64,000 bases of DNA from Pseudomonadota bacterium (GCA_020161615.1 JAIUPD010000002.1:372001-436000); one strand, 5' to 3'. Counted from the first letter of the stretch, positions 1-9,334 are shown. Numbers and translations: made by a program. Notes: generated by a model not told the origin, from the sequence alone.

Positions 1-59
1 AGCGAGCGGGCAAAGCCGGAGACATCCGGCGTGGTCAGGGGGATCAGGTCGCGCGACAT
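1..59 (-). CDS. 5' fragment of an unidentified protein, cut by the window edge
   Basis: An ATG on the minus strand (complement of 57-59) opens a frame reading MSRDLIPLTTPDVSGFARS that runs off the left edge with no stop. Only about 19 residues are visible, so no domain can be assigned. The start is vaguely like that of small DUF2087-type regulators of Rhodobacterales, but this rests on memory of short N-termini and is weak. It is codirectional with the downstream-facing universal stress protein gene but separated from it by a palindrome and about 218 bases, so it is probably a separate transcription unit. Confidence 0.4.
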   Translation of the reverse strand, partial: MSRDLIPLTTPDVSGFARS

Positions 60-235
60 GGAAACCTCGGGTCTGCGCCGCGGGCGGGGTCGGGGTCGCT
101 GACTTCCGACATGCGGCGCCGAGGGGCCAGTCGTCGGGATGGTAATGGCAGGTTTAGCTTCCCTTGCGGGACAGCGACGCCTTGGGAACTGCCGACCAAT
201 GCAGAGGATAATCCGCCCCGGCGCGCGCAGCAAGC

Positions 236-265
236 CGTAGGATGGGCAATATTACCCATCCTACG
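236..265. repeat. 30-bp near-perfect palindrome, REP-like family
   Basis: The arms CGTAGGATGGG (236-246) and CCCATCCTACG (255-265) are exact reverse complements, and the 8-base centre continues the symmetry except for one pair. It lies just past the stop of the universal stress protein gene, so it could act as a transcript 3' end. The same GTAGGRTGGG...CCCAYCCTAC theme recurs at 24674, 60074, 60218, 60262 and 62892. Confidence 0.75.
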
Positions 266-277
266 GGGGCCTGTGCC

Positions 278-1117
278 CTAGTGTGCGAGGAACACCGCGC
301 GTTTGGCATTCTCCAGCACATTGCGGGTCGCGCCGCCCAGGATCGCCTCGCGCAGGCGCGAATGGCCATAGGCGCCCATCACCAGGACCGAGGCGTCGAT
401 ATCCTCCATATGCCGCATCAGCACGTCCGAGACCCGGGGCAGGGTCTTGGCCAGGACCGAGACTTCGGCCCTTACGCCATGCCGCGCCAGCATCTGCGTC
501 AGCATGCCGCCGGGGTCCGAGCGTTCGGGGCTGTGCACCGGCGGATCGACCACCACCACCTGCACAGAATCGGCCGCCTGCAACAGCGGCAGCGCCCGGC
601 GCACGGCGGACAATGCCTCGTTCGACTGGTTCCAGGCGATCATCACCGATTTGCCGAAATCCTTGACCAGCTTGCCTTGTGGCAGCACCAGCACCGGCGC
701 CTGCCCTTCGAACAGCGCGGCCTCGATCACCGCCTCCTGCGTGGTGCCTGCGCCGCCGGTATAGGGACCGGTCTGCACCACCAGATCAGAAAAGCGCGCC
801 CGAAGCCCGACGAGCGAGGGCAGCCCGCCGAACTGCGCCACGGCCGAATCGACCCCCCAGCGCAGCACATTCCCGTCCAGCATCCGCCGCGCCTGGGCTT
901 CCAGCGCCTCGGCCTCTTGCTGGGCACGCTCCAGGGTTTCCTGCAGCATGATTGGCGAGGCCCCCATGTAGAACCCGCCCGCCGGGGTCATATCGACGCC
1001 AAGCAGGGTGGCGGTGAGATGCGCCTCGTTCCGGGCGGCGATTTCCATCGCGGCAGGGAGCGTGGCGGAAAGCTCGGAACTGCTTGCGACAAAGGTGAGA
1101 ATTGACTTGTAGGCCAT
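278..1117 (-). CDS. Universal stress protein, tandem UspA domains
   Basis: The 279-residue product has the length of a tandem two-domain universal stress protein. The C-terminal domain ends with the ATP-binding signature GAYGHSRLREAILGG, matching the family pattern G-2x-G-9x-G, followed by a TRNVL-type stretch. The start is the ATG at 1117 because AAAGGAG sits just upstream; an upstream extension to 1243 lacks a ribosome site and overlaps the FNR boxes. The gene is divergent from ccoN, a neighbourhood common in Rhodobacteraceae, and shares with it a region holding two FNR boxes, so induction at low oxygen is likely. The role is inferred: cytoplasmic nucleotide-binding stress protein, ligand unknown. 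Confidence 0.9.
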   Translation of the reverse strand: MAYKSILTFVASSSELSATLPAAMEIAARNEAHLTATLLGVDMTPAGGFYMGASPIMLQETLERAQQEAEALEAQARRMLDGNVLRWGVDSAVAQFGGLPSLVGLRARFSDLVVQTGPYTGGAGTTQEAVIEAALFEGQAPVLVLPQGKLVKDFGKSVMIAWNQSNEALSAVRRALPLLQAADSVQVVVVDPPVHSPERSDPGGMLTQMLARHGVRAEVSVLAKTLPRVSDVLMRHMEDIDASVLVMGAYGHSRLREAILGGATRNVLENAKRAVFLAH

Positions 1118-1195
1118 AGAGAGGTCTCCTTTGGCGTGTGTGTCATAGGACATAGCCTGACCCTGCGATACTCTGCCGCGGATGCGGTCCTTACC

Positions 1196-1209
1196 TTGAT
1201 ATGCGTCAA
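1196..1209. promoter_or_regulatory. FNR/FnrL box, usp-ccoN intergenic
   Basis: TTGATATGCGTCAA matches the FNR consensus TTGAT-N4-RTCAA, with a perfect palindrome of the outer positions. It is nearer to the usp start (79 bases) than to ccoN and may serve the usp promoter. Confidence 0.8.
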
Positions 1210-1229
1210 TATAGCCCGGGTACCAGGAC

Positions 1230-1243
1230 TTGACCTGAATCAA
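1230..1243. promoter_or_regulatory. FNR/FnrL box upstream of ccoN
   Basis: TTGACCTGAATCAA matches TTGAY-N4-RTCAA. It lies 106 bases before the ccoN start and 20 bases from the first box, a position suited to class II activation of ccoNOQP under oxygen limitation, as known for FnrL/FixK-controlled cco operons. Confidence 0.85.
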
Positions 1244-1349
1244 GGTTTTGCCGCCCTAGGCGCTGGATAAGGGCGGTGGCGAAACAGGCCCCGAGTCCCC
1301 CCGGACCCTCGGGGGGAACGCCAACGATAAAACGAAGGGACGCAAACAA

Positions 1350-2948
1350 ATGTGGGATTACGTCAAGCTGATCTTGCTTGCCGCCGTCGCGGTGCTCGCC
1401 GCGTATGCCGCAAGTCAAGCGCGTGACCTCGCCTACCTGGTCCACATGATCATCTTCATGGGGGCCGCGGCGATCGCCTTCCTCTGGCAGATCCGCCATA
1501 TCGGGGAAGGGGTTCACAACCAAAACGAATATTTCGACGGCGTGGTGCGCTATGGCGTGATCGCCACGGCCTTCTGGGGCGTCGTGGGCTTCCTGGTCGG
1601 CGTGGTCATCGCCTTCCAGCTGGCCTTTCCGTCGCTGAACTTCGAGGTGCTGCAGGGCTTCGGCAATTTCGGCCGTCTGCGCCCGCTGCACACCTCGGCG
1701 GTGATCTTCGCCTTTGGCGGCAACGCGCTGATCGCCTCGGCCTTCTATGTCGTGCAGCGCACGACCGCGGCGCGGCTTTTCGGCGGCGGCCTGGGCTGGT
1801 TCGTCTTCTGGGGCTATCAGGTCTTCATCCTGCTGGCCGCGACCGGCTATGTGCTGGGCTCGACCCAGGGCCAGGAATACGCCGAACCCGAATGGCTGGC
1901 CGACCTGTGGCTGACCATCGTCTGGGTCGTCTTCCTGCTGATCTACATGGGCACGCTGATCAAGCGCCGGGAACCCCATATCTATGTGGCGAACTGGTTC
2001 TACCTGTCCTTCATCGTCACCATCGCCATGCTGCATGTGGTCAACAACCTGCAGGTGCCGGTGTCGTTCCTGGGCTCGGCCTCGATCCCGGTCTGGTCGG
2101 GCGTGCAATCGGCCATGGTGCAATGGTGGTACGGCCATAACGCGGTGGGCTTCTTCCTGACCGCCGGCTTCCTGGGGATGATGTATTACTTCATCCCGAA
2201 ACAGGCCGAGCGTCCGGTCTATAGCTACAAGCTGTCGATCATCCACTTCTGGGCGCTGATCTTCCTCTACATCTGGGCCGGTCCGCACCACCTGCATTAC
2301 ACCGCGCTGCCCGATTGGGCGCAGACGCTGGGCATGACCTTCTCGATCATGCTGTGGATGCCCAGCTGGGGCGGGATGATCAACGGCCTGATGACGCTCT
2401 CGGGCGCCTGGGACAAGCTGCGCACCGACCCGGTGATCCGGATGATGGTCGTCGCCGTGGGCTTTTACGGCATGGCCACCTTCGAGGGGCCGATGATGTC
2501 GATCCGCGCGGTCAACTCGCTCTCGCATTACACGGACTGGACCATCGGTCACGTCCATTCGGGTGCGCTGGGCTGGAACGGGATGATCACCTTCGGGATG
2601 CTCTATTACCTGGTGCCCAAACTGTGGAAGCGCGAGCGGCTCTATTCGCTGTCGCTGGTCAGCTGGCACTTCTGGCTCGCCACGATCGGCATCGTGCTCT
2701 ACGCCGCCTCGATGTGGGTGACGGGGATCATGGAAGGGCTGATGTGGCGTCAGGTCGACGCGCAGGGCTTCCTGGTGAACTCGTTCGCCGACACCGTTGC
2801 CGCGAAGTTCCCGATGTATGTGGTGCGCGGCGTGGGCGGCCTCATGTTCCTCGTCGGTGCGCTGATCATGTGCTACAACCTGTGGATGACCGTGCGGAAG
2901 GTGGGCGAAGCGAAGCCTGCCACCTCCGTCGCGGTCGCCGCTGAATAA
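1350..2948 (+). CDS. ccoN: cbb3-type cytochrome c oxidase subunit I (CcoN)
   Basis: Catalytic heme-copper subunit of the high-affinity cbb3 terminal oxidase in the inner membrane, reducing oxygen to water. At 532 residues it has the usual CcoN length and about 12 membrane segments. Visible ligands: H114 and H403 for low-spin heme b, H401 for heme b3, and H263, H313 and H314 for CuB. Y307, six residues before H313, fits the cbb3-specific cross-linked tyrosine. The ATG at 1350 follows AAGGGA and gives the family start MWDYVKL. First gene of ccoNOQP, downstream of two FNR boxes. Confidence 0.98.
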   Translation: MWDYVKLILLAAVAVLAAYAASQARDLAYLVHMIIFMGAAAIAFLWQIRHIGEGVHNQNEYFDGVVRYGVIATAFWGVVGFLVGVVIAFQLAFPSLNFEVLQGFGNFGRLRPLHTSAVIFAFGGNALIASAFYVVQRTTAARLFGGGLGWFVFWGYQVFILLAATGYVLGSTQGQEYAEPEWLADLWLTIVWVVFLLIYMGTLIKRREPHIYVANWFYLSFIVTIAMLHVVNNLQVPVSFLGSASIPVWSGVQSAMVQWWYGHNAVGFFLTAGFLGMMYYFIPKQAERPVYSYKLSIIHFWALIFLYIWAGPHHLHYTALPDWAQTLGMTFSIMLWMPSWGGMINGLMTLSGAWDKLRTDPVIRMMVVAVGFYGMATFEGPMMSIRAVNSLSHYTDWTIGHVHSGALGWNGMITFGMLYYLVPKLWKRERLYSLSLVSWHFWLATIGIVLYAASMWVTGIMEGLMWRQVDAQGFLVNSFADTVAAKFPMYVVRGVGGLMFLVGALIMCYNLWMTVRKVGEAKPATSVAVAAE

Positions 2949-2963
2949 GCGGAGGGTGTGACG

Positions 2964-3689
2964 ATGGGTATTCTCGATCACCACAAGAAAATCGAAACGC
3001 ATGCCACCCTGCTGCTGGTCCTCAGCTTCCTGGTGGTGACCATTGGCGGCCTCGTGCAGATCGTGCCCCTGTTCTATCTGGAGAACACGATCGAGGAAGT
3101 GGAGGGCATGCGCCCCTACTCGCCCCTGGAGCTGACCGGGCGCGAGATCTACGTCCGCGAGGGCTGCTACGTCTGCCACAGCCAGATGGTGCGCCCGATG
3201 CGCGACGAGGTTGAACGTTACGGCCATTACTCGCTGGCGGCGGAGTCGATGTACGACCATCCGTTCCAGTGGGGCTCGAAGCGCACCGGGCCTGACCTGG
3301 CGCGCCTCGGCGGCCGCTATTCGGACGAATGGCACGTGGCCCACCTGGTGAACCCGCGCGACGTGGTGCCGGAATCGGTGATGCCGCCCTATGCCTACCT
3401 GCTGGATCGGCCGGTGACGCCCGAATACGTGCAGGATCTGATGCGGGCCTACCGTCTGGTCGGCGTGCCCTATACCGACGACATGATCGAAGCCGCGCCG
3501 GAAGATTTCCGCGCCCAGGTCGATCCTTTCGGCGACAGCGGCGCGCTGCTGGATCGGTATCACTCGGCCCAGGTCCGCAACTTCGATGGCCAGGAAGAGC
3601 TGACCGAAATGGACGCGCTGATCGCCTATATGCAGATGATCGGCACGCTCGTGGACTTCAGCACCTTCACCGCCGAAACCAGCCGCTGA
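2964..3689 (+). CDS. ccoO: cbb3-type cytochrome c oxidase subunit II, monoheme (CcoO)
   Basis: Membrane-anchored monoheme c-type cytochrome that passes electrons to CcoN. The N-terminus has a single membrane helix (about residues 15-38), followed by a periplasmic domain with the heme c site C68-Y-V-C71-H72; a methionine in ESVMPP is the likely axial ligand. The start is taken at ATG 2964, seven bases after GGAGGG (2951-2956); an in-frame GTG at 2958 is only one base from that site and is unlikely. The product is 241 residues. It follows ccoN by 15 bases. Confidence 0.96.
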   Translation: MGILDHHKKIETHATLLLVLSFLVVTIGGLVQIVPLFYLENTIEEVEGMRPYSPLELTGREIYVREGCYVCHSQMVRPMRDEVERYGHYSLAAESMYDHPFQWGSKRTGPDLARLGGRYSDEWHVAHLVNPRDVVPESVMPPYAYLLDRPVTPEYVQDLMRAYRLVGVPYTDDMIEAAPEDFRAQVDPFGDSGALLDRYHSAQVRNFDGQEELTEMDALIAYMQMIGTLVDFSTFTAETSR

Positions 3690-3701
3690 CGGAGGGGGAG
3701 C

Positions 3702-3917
3702 ATGGAAACCTATACCCTTCTCCGCAGCTTCGCGGACAGCTGGTATCTGCTGTTCATGACGCTCTTCTTCGTCGGCATCATCGCCTGGGCCTGGCGCCCG
3801 GGCAGCCGCAGGGCTCAGGACGAGGCTGCCAGCAGCATCTTCCGCAACGACGACAGACCGGCAGCGGGCGCGGCCTATGACGACGCCCCCCGCAGCCAGA
3901 GCCAGGGGGCACGCTGA
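3702..3917 (+). CDS. ccoQ: cbb3-type oxidase small subunit (CcoQ)
   Basis: A 71-residue protein with one membrane helix (about residues 13-31) and a polar C-terminal tail rich in Asp, Arg and Ala. Length, topology and position between ccoO and ccoP identify CcoQ, which stabilises the oxidase complex in oxygen. A strong ribosome site, GGAGGGGG, precedes the ATG by a few bases. Its stop overlaps the ccoP start by one base (TGATG). Confidence 0.93.
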   Translation: METYTLLRSFADSWYLLFMTLFFVGIIAWAWRPGSRRAQDEAASSIFRNDDRPAAGAAYDDAPRSQSQGAR

Positions 3918-4792
3918 TGGCCACGCCGAACAAGAAGAACCATGATCGCCCGACCACCGGGCATTCCTGGGACGGGATCGAGGAATTCGACAACCCGATG
4001 CCGCGCTGGTGGCTGTGGACCTTCTACGCCACGATCATCTGGGCGGTGGTCTACTGGATCCTGTTCCCGGCCTGGCCGCTGGTCCGGGGCGCCACCGCCG
4101 GCGTGCTGGGCTATTCCTCGCGCGCCGATGTCGCGGCCGAGATCGCGGCGGCCGATCAGGCCAACCAGGTCTGGTACGATCAGCTGATGGCCACCGACGT
4201 CACCGAGATCGCGGCCAACCCGGAGCTGGAACGCTTCGCGGTCAACGCCGGGGCCGCGGTGTTCCGGGCGCAATGCTCGCAATGCCACGGCGCGGGCGCC
4301 AACGGATTGCGTCCGGGCTCGGGCTTCCCGAACCTTCTGGACGACGAATGGATGTGGGGCGGCACCATGGAGGACATCGTGCAGACGGTGACCTATGGCA
4401 TCCGCAACACCGATTTCCCCGATGCGCGCTATTCGGAAATGCCTTCGTTCGGGCGGGACGGGTTGCTGACCCCGGCGGAAATCGACCAGGTGGTGAACCA
4501 TGTCCTCGCCATTTCGGGGCAGGCGCATGACAACGCCCTGGCCGCGGCGGGCGAGCAGGTGTTCTTGGACAATTGCGCGTCGTGCCACATGGACGACGGC
4601 TCGGGCGATCCCTTCGTCGGTGCGCCTGCGCTGAACAACGCGATCTGGCTCTATGGCGGCAGCGCCGACGAGATCCGCGCCTCGGTCCACAACGCCCGTT
4701 TCGGCATCATGCCCGGCTTCACCGGCCGTCTGCCCGATGCGCAGATCCGCGCGGTCGCGGCCTATGTCCACCAATTGGGCGGTGGCCAGTAA
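3917..4792 (+). CDS. ccoP: cbb3-type cytochrome c oxidase subunit III, diheme (CcoP)
   Basis: Diheme cytochrome c subunit that accepts electrons from soluble or membrane cytochrome c. One N-terminal membrane segment (about residues 33-55) precedes two cytochrome c domains with heme sites C120-SQ-C-H124 and C220-AS-C-H224. The 291-residue length is normal. The start codon overlaps the ccoQ stop by one base, showing translational coupling. Last gene of the structural operon; a strong hairpin follows at 4805. Confidence 0.97.
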   Translation: MATPNKKNHDRPTTGHSWDGIEEFDNPMPRWWLWTFYATIIWAVVYWILFPAWPLVRGATAGVLGYSSRADVAAEIAAADQANQVWYDQLMATDVTEIAANPELERFAVNAGAAVFRAQCSQCHGAGANGLRPGSGFPNLLDDEWMWGGTMEDIVQTVTYGIRNTDFPDARYSEMPSFGRDGLLTPAEIDQVVNHVLAISGQAHDNALAAAGEQVFLDNCASCHMDDGSGDPFVGAPALNNAIWLYGGSADEIRASVHNARFGIMPGFTGRLPDAQIRAVAAYVHQLGGGQ

Positions 4793-4804
4793 GATCCCGA
4801 CAAA

Positions 4805-4826
4805 CCGGGCCCGTTCGCGGGCCCGG
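4805..4826 (+). terminator. Hairpin after ccoP with UUCG loop
   Basis: CCGGGCCCG and CGGGCCCGG form a perfect 9-bp stem around a TTCG tetraloop, 12 bases after the ccoP stop. There is no T-tract, so it may stabilise the mRNA end or act as a partial terminator. A second inverted pair, GGCTGCACCGG (4828-4838) and CCGGTGCAGCC (4867-4877), follows directly. Confidence 0.7.
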
Positions 4827-4958
4827 TGGCTGCACCGGACCGGTCCTGTTCGCGCGTTTCCCGGGGCCGGTGCAGCCGTTTCCATGGTCAAGGCGCACCC
4901 GGCTGTCCCTCCGGTGTGCGCCTTTGCCACATTTAACCCGTGCCGAGAATCCGGGTTT

Positions 4959-4972
4959 TTGATGCAGGTCAA
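4959..4972 (+). promoter_or_regulatory. FNR/FnrL box upstream of ccoG
   Basis: TTGATGCAGGTCAA matches TTGAT-N4-RTCAA and ends 58 bases before the ccoG start. It indicates that ccoGHIS has its own low-oxygen promoter, separate from ccoNOQP. Confidence 0.8.
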
Positions 4973-5030
4973 GGTTACCTCAGCGACGCCGTGCGATTGA
5001 CCATCGCAAGCAAGCAAAGGAAGCGATTCC

Positions 5031-6464
5031 GTGAGTTCCTCAGAAAATTACGAACCGCAGCTCTACGCCAAGCGCGAGCCCGTGTTCCCGCGCCGCGTCA
5101 AGGGTAGTTTCCGCACCCTGAAATGGTGGCTGATGGCGCTGATGCTGGGCGTCTACTACATCACGCCCTGGATCCGCTGGGACCGGGGCCCCGATCTGTC
5201 CGATCAGGCGGTGCTGGTCGATCTGGCGAACCGGCGCTTCTTTTTCTTCATGGTCGAGATCTGGCCGCACGAATTCTATTTCGTCGCGGGCCTGCTGATC
5301 ATGGCCGGGATCGGGCTGTTCCTGTTTACCTCGGCGCTGGGCCGGGTCTGGTGCGGCTATGCCTGCCCGCAGACCGTCTGGACCGACCTCTACATCCTGG
5401 TAGAGCGTTGGGTCGAGGGCGACCGCAACGCCCGCCTCAGGCTCTACCGCCAGCCCTGGGGCGCCGAGAAGATCCGCAAATACGGCACCAAATGGTTTCT
5501 CTGGCTGCTGATCGGCCTGGCCACGGGCGGCGCCTGGGTGTTCTATTTCACCGATGCGCCGACGCTGCTGCGCGACCTCGTGACCTTCGACGCGCATCCC
5601 GTGGCCTATGGCACCATCGCCTTCCTGACCGCCACGACCTTCCTGTTCGGCGGCTTCTTCCGCGAGCAGGTCTGCATCTACGGCTGCCCTTGGCCGCGCA
5701 TCCAGGCGGCGATGATGGACGAGGACACGATCACCATCAGCTACCGCGAATGGCGGGGCGAGCCGCGCGGCAAGCAGCGCAAGGGCGAGGCCGAGGGCAG
5801 CCACGGCGATTGCATCGATTGCATGGCCTGCGTCAACGTCTGCCCGATGGGGATCGACATCCGTGACGATCAGCAGCTGGCCTGCATCACCTGCGGGCTG
5901 TGCATCGACGCCTGCAACGATGTCATGGACAAGATCGGCAAGCCGCGCGACCTGATCGGCTATATGGCGCTGACGGACGAGACCCGCGAACGCGCCGGCA
6001 ACCCGCCGAAATCCATCTGGAAACACGTCTTCCGCCCGCGCACGATCGTCTACACGACGCTCTGGGCCGGGATTGGCCTGGGCCTGCTGGTGGCGCTGTT
6101 CCTGCGGACGGATATCGACATGTCGATCTCGCCCATCCGCAACCCGACCTATGTCACCTTGTCGAACGGCTCGATCCGAAACACCTATGACATTCGCCTG
6201 CGGAACATGAACGAGAACGCGCGGCAGTTCTATCTGACGGTGGCCGACAACCCCTCGATCACCTTGACGATGGAGGGTGTGCAGGGCCAACTGGTCACCG
6301 TGGGACCGGACGAACAGCTGATCCAGCGCGTCTATCTAACCGCCTCGGCCGGGACCCCGGCGGCTGCGGCCGCGACGACCCCGGTGCGCCTGTGGGTCTC
6401 GGTCACCGGCGAGACCGACCGCATCTATGGCGAAACCGTCTTCAACGGGAGTGGACAGCGATGA
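5031..6464 (+). CDS. ccoG: Cytochrome oxidase maturation protein CcoG (membrane Fe-S protein)
   Basis: Polytopic membrane protein with a cytoplasmic ferredoxin domain, known to reduce Cu(II) to Cu(I) for cbb3 assembly. The 477-residue product shows membrane segments in the N-terminal half, the conserved YACPQT and YGCPWP motifs, then two [4Fe-4S] clusters coded around 5811-5925 (CIDCMACVNVCP followed by CITCGLCIDAC), one further membrane helix, and a C-terminal immunoglobulin-like FixG domain. The start is GTG at 5031, with AAAGGAAG upstream. First gene of ccoGHIS; its stop overlaps ccoH by four bases (ATGA). Confidence 0.96.
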   Translation: MSSSENYEPQLYAKREPVFPRRVKGSFRTLKWWLMALMLGVYYITPWIRWDRGPDLSDQAVLVDLANRRFFFFMVEIWPHEFYFVAGLLIMAGIGLFLFTSALGRVWCGYACPQTVWTDLYILVERWVEGDRNARLRLYRQPWGAEKIRKYGTKWFLWLLIGLATGGAWVFYFTDAPTLLRDLVTFDAHPVAYGTIAFLTATTFLFGGFFREQVCIYGCPWPRIQAAMMDEDTITISYREWRGEPRGKQRKGEAEGSHGDCIDCMACVNVCPMGIDIRDDQQLACITCGLCIDACNDVMDKIGKPRDLIGYMALTDETRERAGNPPKSIWKHVFRPRTIVYTTLWAGIGLGLLVALFLRTDIDMSISPIRNPTYVTLSNGSIRNTYDIRLRNMNENARQFYLTVADNPSITLTMEGVQGQLVTVGPDEQLIQRVYLTASAGTPAAAAATTPVRLWVSVTGETDRIYGETVFNGSGQR

Positions 6465-6928
6465 GCGAAACCCAGGGGCGCCCCCTTACCGGCCGCATGG
6501 TCCTGGCGATCACCGTCTCGGCCTTCAGCGTCATCATCGGTGTCAATCTGGTGATGGCCTGGTTCGCGGTCGACACTTTCCCGGGGCTTGAGGTGCGCAA
6601 TTCCTATGTCGCGAGCCAGGGCTTCAACGACCGCCTGCGCGAGCAGCGGGCGCTGGGCTGGACGACCGAGGTCGATATGACCGGCGGGCGCCTGACGGTG
6701 CGGATCCTGGGCGCCGACGGCAACCCGGCCCCCGTTGCCGAGATCTCGGCGATCCTGGGCCGGCCGACCACCGAACGCGAGGATACCGTGCCCGAATTCC
6801 GCTTCGAGGGCGGGGCCTTCGTCGCCGATGTCGATGTCGATTACGGCAATTGGGATCTCAGGCTTGTCGCCCAGGCGGCGGATGGGTCCGAGTTCGCCTA
6901 TCGTCTCGGCCTGATCCACCACCGCTGA
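6461..6928 (+). CDS. ccoH: Cytochrome oxidase assembly protein CcoH (FixH family)
   Basis: A 155-residue protein with one N-terminal membrane helix (about residues 14-36) and a periplasmic beta-rich domain, as in FixH/CcoH proteins, which assist cbb3 assembly. The ATG at 6461 overlaps the ccoG stop (ATGA), which fixes the start; an in-frame extension to 6392 lies inside ccoG and is rejected. The characteristic beginning of the domain, including FPGLEVRNSYVASQGFN, is present. Confidence 0.93.
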   Translation: MSETQGRPLTGRMVLAITVSAFSVIIGVNLVMAWFAVDTFPGLEVRNSYVASQGFNDRLREQRALGWTTEVDMTGGRLTVRILGADGNPAPVAEISAILGRPTTEREDTVPEFRFEGGAFVADVDVDYGNWDLRLVAQAADGSEFAYRLGLIHHR

Positions 6929-6938
6929 GACGGCAGCC

Positions 6939-9155
6939 ATGACCGACACGATGACCAACCCCACGGCCGAGCCTGAATATCCCGCACTCGCGGCCTGCCC
7001 GGCCTGCATCGCCACGCCCTCGGCCGTGGATCGTGCCCGGGCAGCGGCGGCGGAAAAGGCCGCGCGGATCATGCTGTCGGTGCCGGATGCGCATTGCGCG
7101 CTCTGCATCCAGACGGTCGAGAGCGACCTGGAGAAGATGCCGGGGGTGAAAAGCGCCCGGCTGAACCTGACGCTGCGCCGCGTCTCGGTCGAGGCCGAGC
7201 CGGGCATCAGCGCCGAGTCCATCGCCAAGCGGCTGGAGAAGATCGGCTATCCGGCCTATGAGCTCGACCCCGGGCAGCTGTCGATGACCGAGACCGACAA
7301 GCAGGGCCGCGACCTGTTGATGCGGCTGGGCGTGGCCGGGTTCAGCATGATGAACATCATGCTGCTGTCGGTCGCCGTCTGGTCGGGCGCCACCGACGCG
7401 ACGCGCGACCTGTTCCACATGATTTCGGCGATGATCGCCGTGCCGACCGTCGCCTTCTCGGGCCAGCCCTTTTTCCGCAAGGCCTGGGCCGGGGTGCGCA
7501 ACGGCCGGCTGGACATGGATTTCCCCATCTCGCTGGCCATCGTTTTGGCGACCGGCATGTCGCTGTATGAGACGTTCAACAGCGGCCATCACGCCTATTT
7601 CGATGCCGCCGTGATGCTGACCTTCTTCCTGCTGGCCGGGCGCTATCTCGATTTCCGCACCCGGGCCGTGGCGAGGTCTGCCGCGCAGGAGCTGGCGGCG
7701 CTGGAAGTGCCCCGGGCCATCCGCCTGACGGGCGAGGCCGAGGAGCCGGTGGCGGTGGCCGATCTGCGGCCGGGTGAGCTGGTTCTGGTGCGCCCGGGGG
7801 GCCGGATTCCGGTCGATGGGGTGGTCGTCGCGGGCCAGTCGGAACTGGACCGCAGCCTGCTGACCGGCGAGACGCTGCCGGTCTTCGCCGGCCCCGATCT
7901 GGTGGTGACGGCGGGGGCGGTGAACCTGACCGGGCCGCTGACCCTCCGCGTGACGGCGGCCGGCAAGGACAGCTCCTTGCACCGGATGGCCGATCTGGTG
8001 GCGGTGGCCGAGAATGCGCGTAACAAATACACGACGCTGGCCGAAAAGGCGGCGCGGATGTATTCGCCCTCGGTCCACCTTCTGTCCTTCGCGGCCTTCG
8101 CGGTCTGGATGTGGCTGACCGGCGGCGACGTGCGCTTCGCGCTGAACATCTCGGCCGCGACGCTGATCATCACCTGTCCCTGCGCGCTGGGGCTGGCGGT
8201 GCCTGCCGTGGTCACCGCGGCCTCGGGCCGGCTGTTCCGCGCGGGGCTGCTGATCAAGGACGGCTCGGCGCTGGAGCGTCTGGCCGAGGTCGATACCGTG
8301 GTTTTCGACAAGACCGGCACCCTGACCCGCGGCACGCCCGAGCCGGTGACGCTGGAGGGCCTCTCGCCCGAGGCGCTGGCCATCGCCGCGGCGCTGGGCG
8401 GGGCATCGTCGCATCCGCTGGCGCAATCGCTGGCGCAGGCGGCTCGGGCCGAGGGCGCGATCCCCGCGGTACTGACCGAGGTGGCCGAGGTCCCGGGCTT
8501 TGGCGTGCAGGCGCTCTGGCAGGGGCGCCGGGTGCGGCTGGGCCGCGCGCATTGGGTCGGGGCCGAGCCGTTGGACGTGACCGCCGCCTATCTGGGCATC
8601 GAGGGGCAGGCGCCGCAATCCGTGGCCTTCGCCGACCGGCTGCGCGACGGCGCCGAGGAAGCGGTTGCCGCCTTCAAGGCGCAGGGCAAGCGGGTCATCC
8701 TGATCTCGGGCGACGTGCCGGGGGCGGTGGGTGATCTGGCGGCGCGGCTGGGGATCGACGATTGGCGGGCCGAGGCGCTGCCCGAGGACAAATCCGCTGC
8801 CATCAACGCCCTGCAGGCGCAGGGACACAAGGTGCTGATGGTCGGCGACGGGCTCAACGATACCGTCGCGCTGAGTGCCGCGCATGTCTCGATCTCGCCC
8901 GCCTCGGCGCTGGATGCGGCGCGGGTGGCCTCCGATATCGTGTTGCTCGGCACCTCGCTGGCGCCGCTGCCGGAGGCGCAGCGCGTCTCGGTCCGGGCCG
9001 TGCAGCGGATCCGCGAGAATTTCGCCATCTCGTTCGGCTATAACGTCATCGCCGTGCCGATCGCGCTGGTGGGCCTGGCTTCGCCCCTTATCGCGGCGCT
9101 GGCGATGTCGGTCTCCTCGATCACCGTGGCGCTGAACGCGCTGCGGCTGAAATAA
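6939..9155 (+). CDS. ccoI: Copper-exporting P1B-type ATPase for cbb3 assembly (CcoI)
   Basis: Copper-translocating P-type ATPase needed for metallation of the cbb3 oxidase. Of its 738 residues, the N-terminus carries a C20-PA-C23 pair and a heavy-metal-associated domain with C53-AL-C56. Eight membrane helices are expected; the metal site C413-P-C415 and the phosphorylation motif D457-KTGT are visible, with LTGE in the actuator domain, SSHPL in the nucleotide domain and GDGLND near the end. It lies 10 bases after ccoH and 20 before ccoS. Confidence 0.97.
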   Translation: MTDTMTNPTAEPEYPALAACPACIATPSAVDRARAAAAEKAARIMLSVPDAHCALCIQTVESDLEKMPGVKSARLNLTLRRVSVEAEPGISAESIAKRLEKIGYPAYELDPGQLSMTETDKQGRDLLMRLGVAGFSMMNIMLLSVAVWSGATDATRDLFHMISAMIAVPTVAFSGQPFFRKAWAGVRNGRLDMDFPISLAIVLATGMSLYETFNSGHHAYFDAAVMLTFFLLAGRYLDFRTRAVARSAAQELAALEVPRAIRLTGEAEEPVAVADLRPGELVLVRPGGRIPVDGVVVAGQSELDRSLLTGETLPVFAGPDLVVTAGAVNLTGPLTLRVTAAGKDSSLHRMADLVAVAENARNKYTTLAEKAARMYSPSVHLLSFAAFAVWMWLTGGDVRFALNISAATLIITCPCALGLAVPAVVTAASGRLFRAGLLIKDGSALERLAEVDTVVFDKTGTLTRGTPEPVTLEGLSPEALAIAAALGGASSHPLAQSLAQAARAEGAIPAVLTEVAEVPGFGVQALWQGRRVRLGRAHWVGAEPLDVTAAYLGIEGQAPQSVAFADRLRDGAEEAVAAFKAQGKRVILISGDVPGAVGDLAARLGIDDWRAEALPEDKSAAINALQAQGHKVLMVGDGLNDTVALSAAHVSISPASALDAARVASDIVLLGTSLAPLPEAQRVSVRAVQRIRENFAISFGYNVIAVPIALVGLASPLIAALAMSVSSITVALNALRLK

Positions 9156-9175
9156 TCCTTCAAGCGGGGGTCCCG

Positions 9176-9334
9176 ATGGACATTCTTGCCGTGTTGATAC
9201 CCGTATCGCTGTTTCTGGGGCTGGCGGGGCTGGTGGGGTTCTGGTGGACGCTGAAACGCGGCCAGTACGACGACCCCGAGGGCGACAGCCAGCGCATCCT
9301 GCGCGGCGATTATGACGACCATCCGAAGCCTTGA
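9176..9334 (+). CDS. ccoS: cbb3-type oxidase maturation protein CcoS
   Basis: A 52-residue gene: one membrane helix (residues about 4-26) followed by a polar tail. The GFWWTLKRGQYDDPEGD stretch is the classic CcoS signature. CcoS is required for insertion of the heme and copper cofactors into CcoN. The ATG at 9176 is preceded by a G-rich ribosome site (GCGGGGG) and follows ccoI by 20 bases, completing ccoGHIS. The stop is TGA at 9332-9334. Confidence 0.95.
   Translation: MDILAVLIPVSLFLGLAGLVGFWWTLKRGQYDDPEGDSQRILRGDYDDHPKP

Noticed and set aside
1206-3563. Long minus-strand open frame (785 codons) opposite ccoN/ccoO
   Set aside because: Antisense shadow of high-GC coding sequence; the product is His/Asp/Arg/Gln-rich with no domain, and the plus strand encodes unmistakable CcoN and CcoO.
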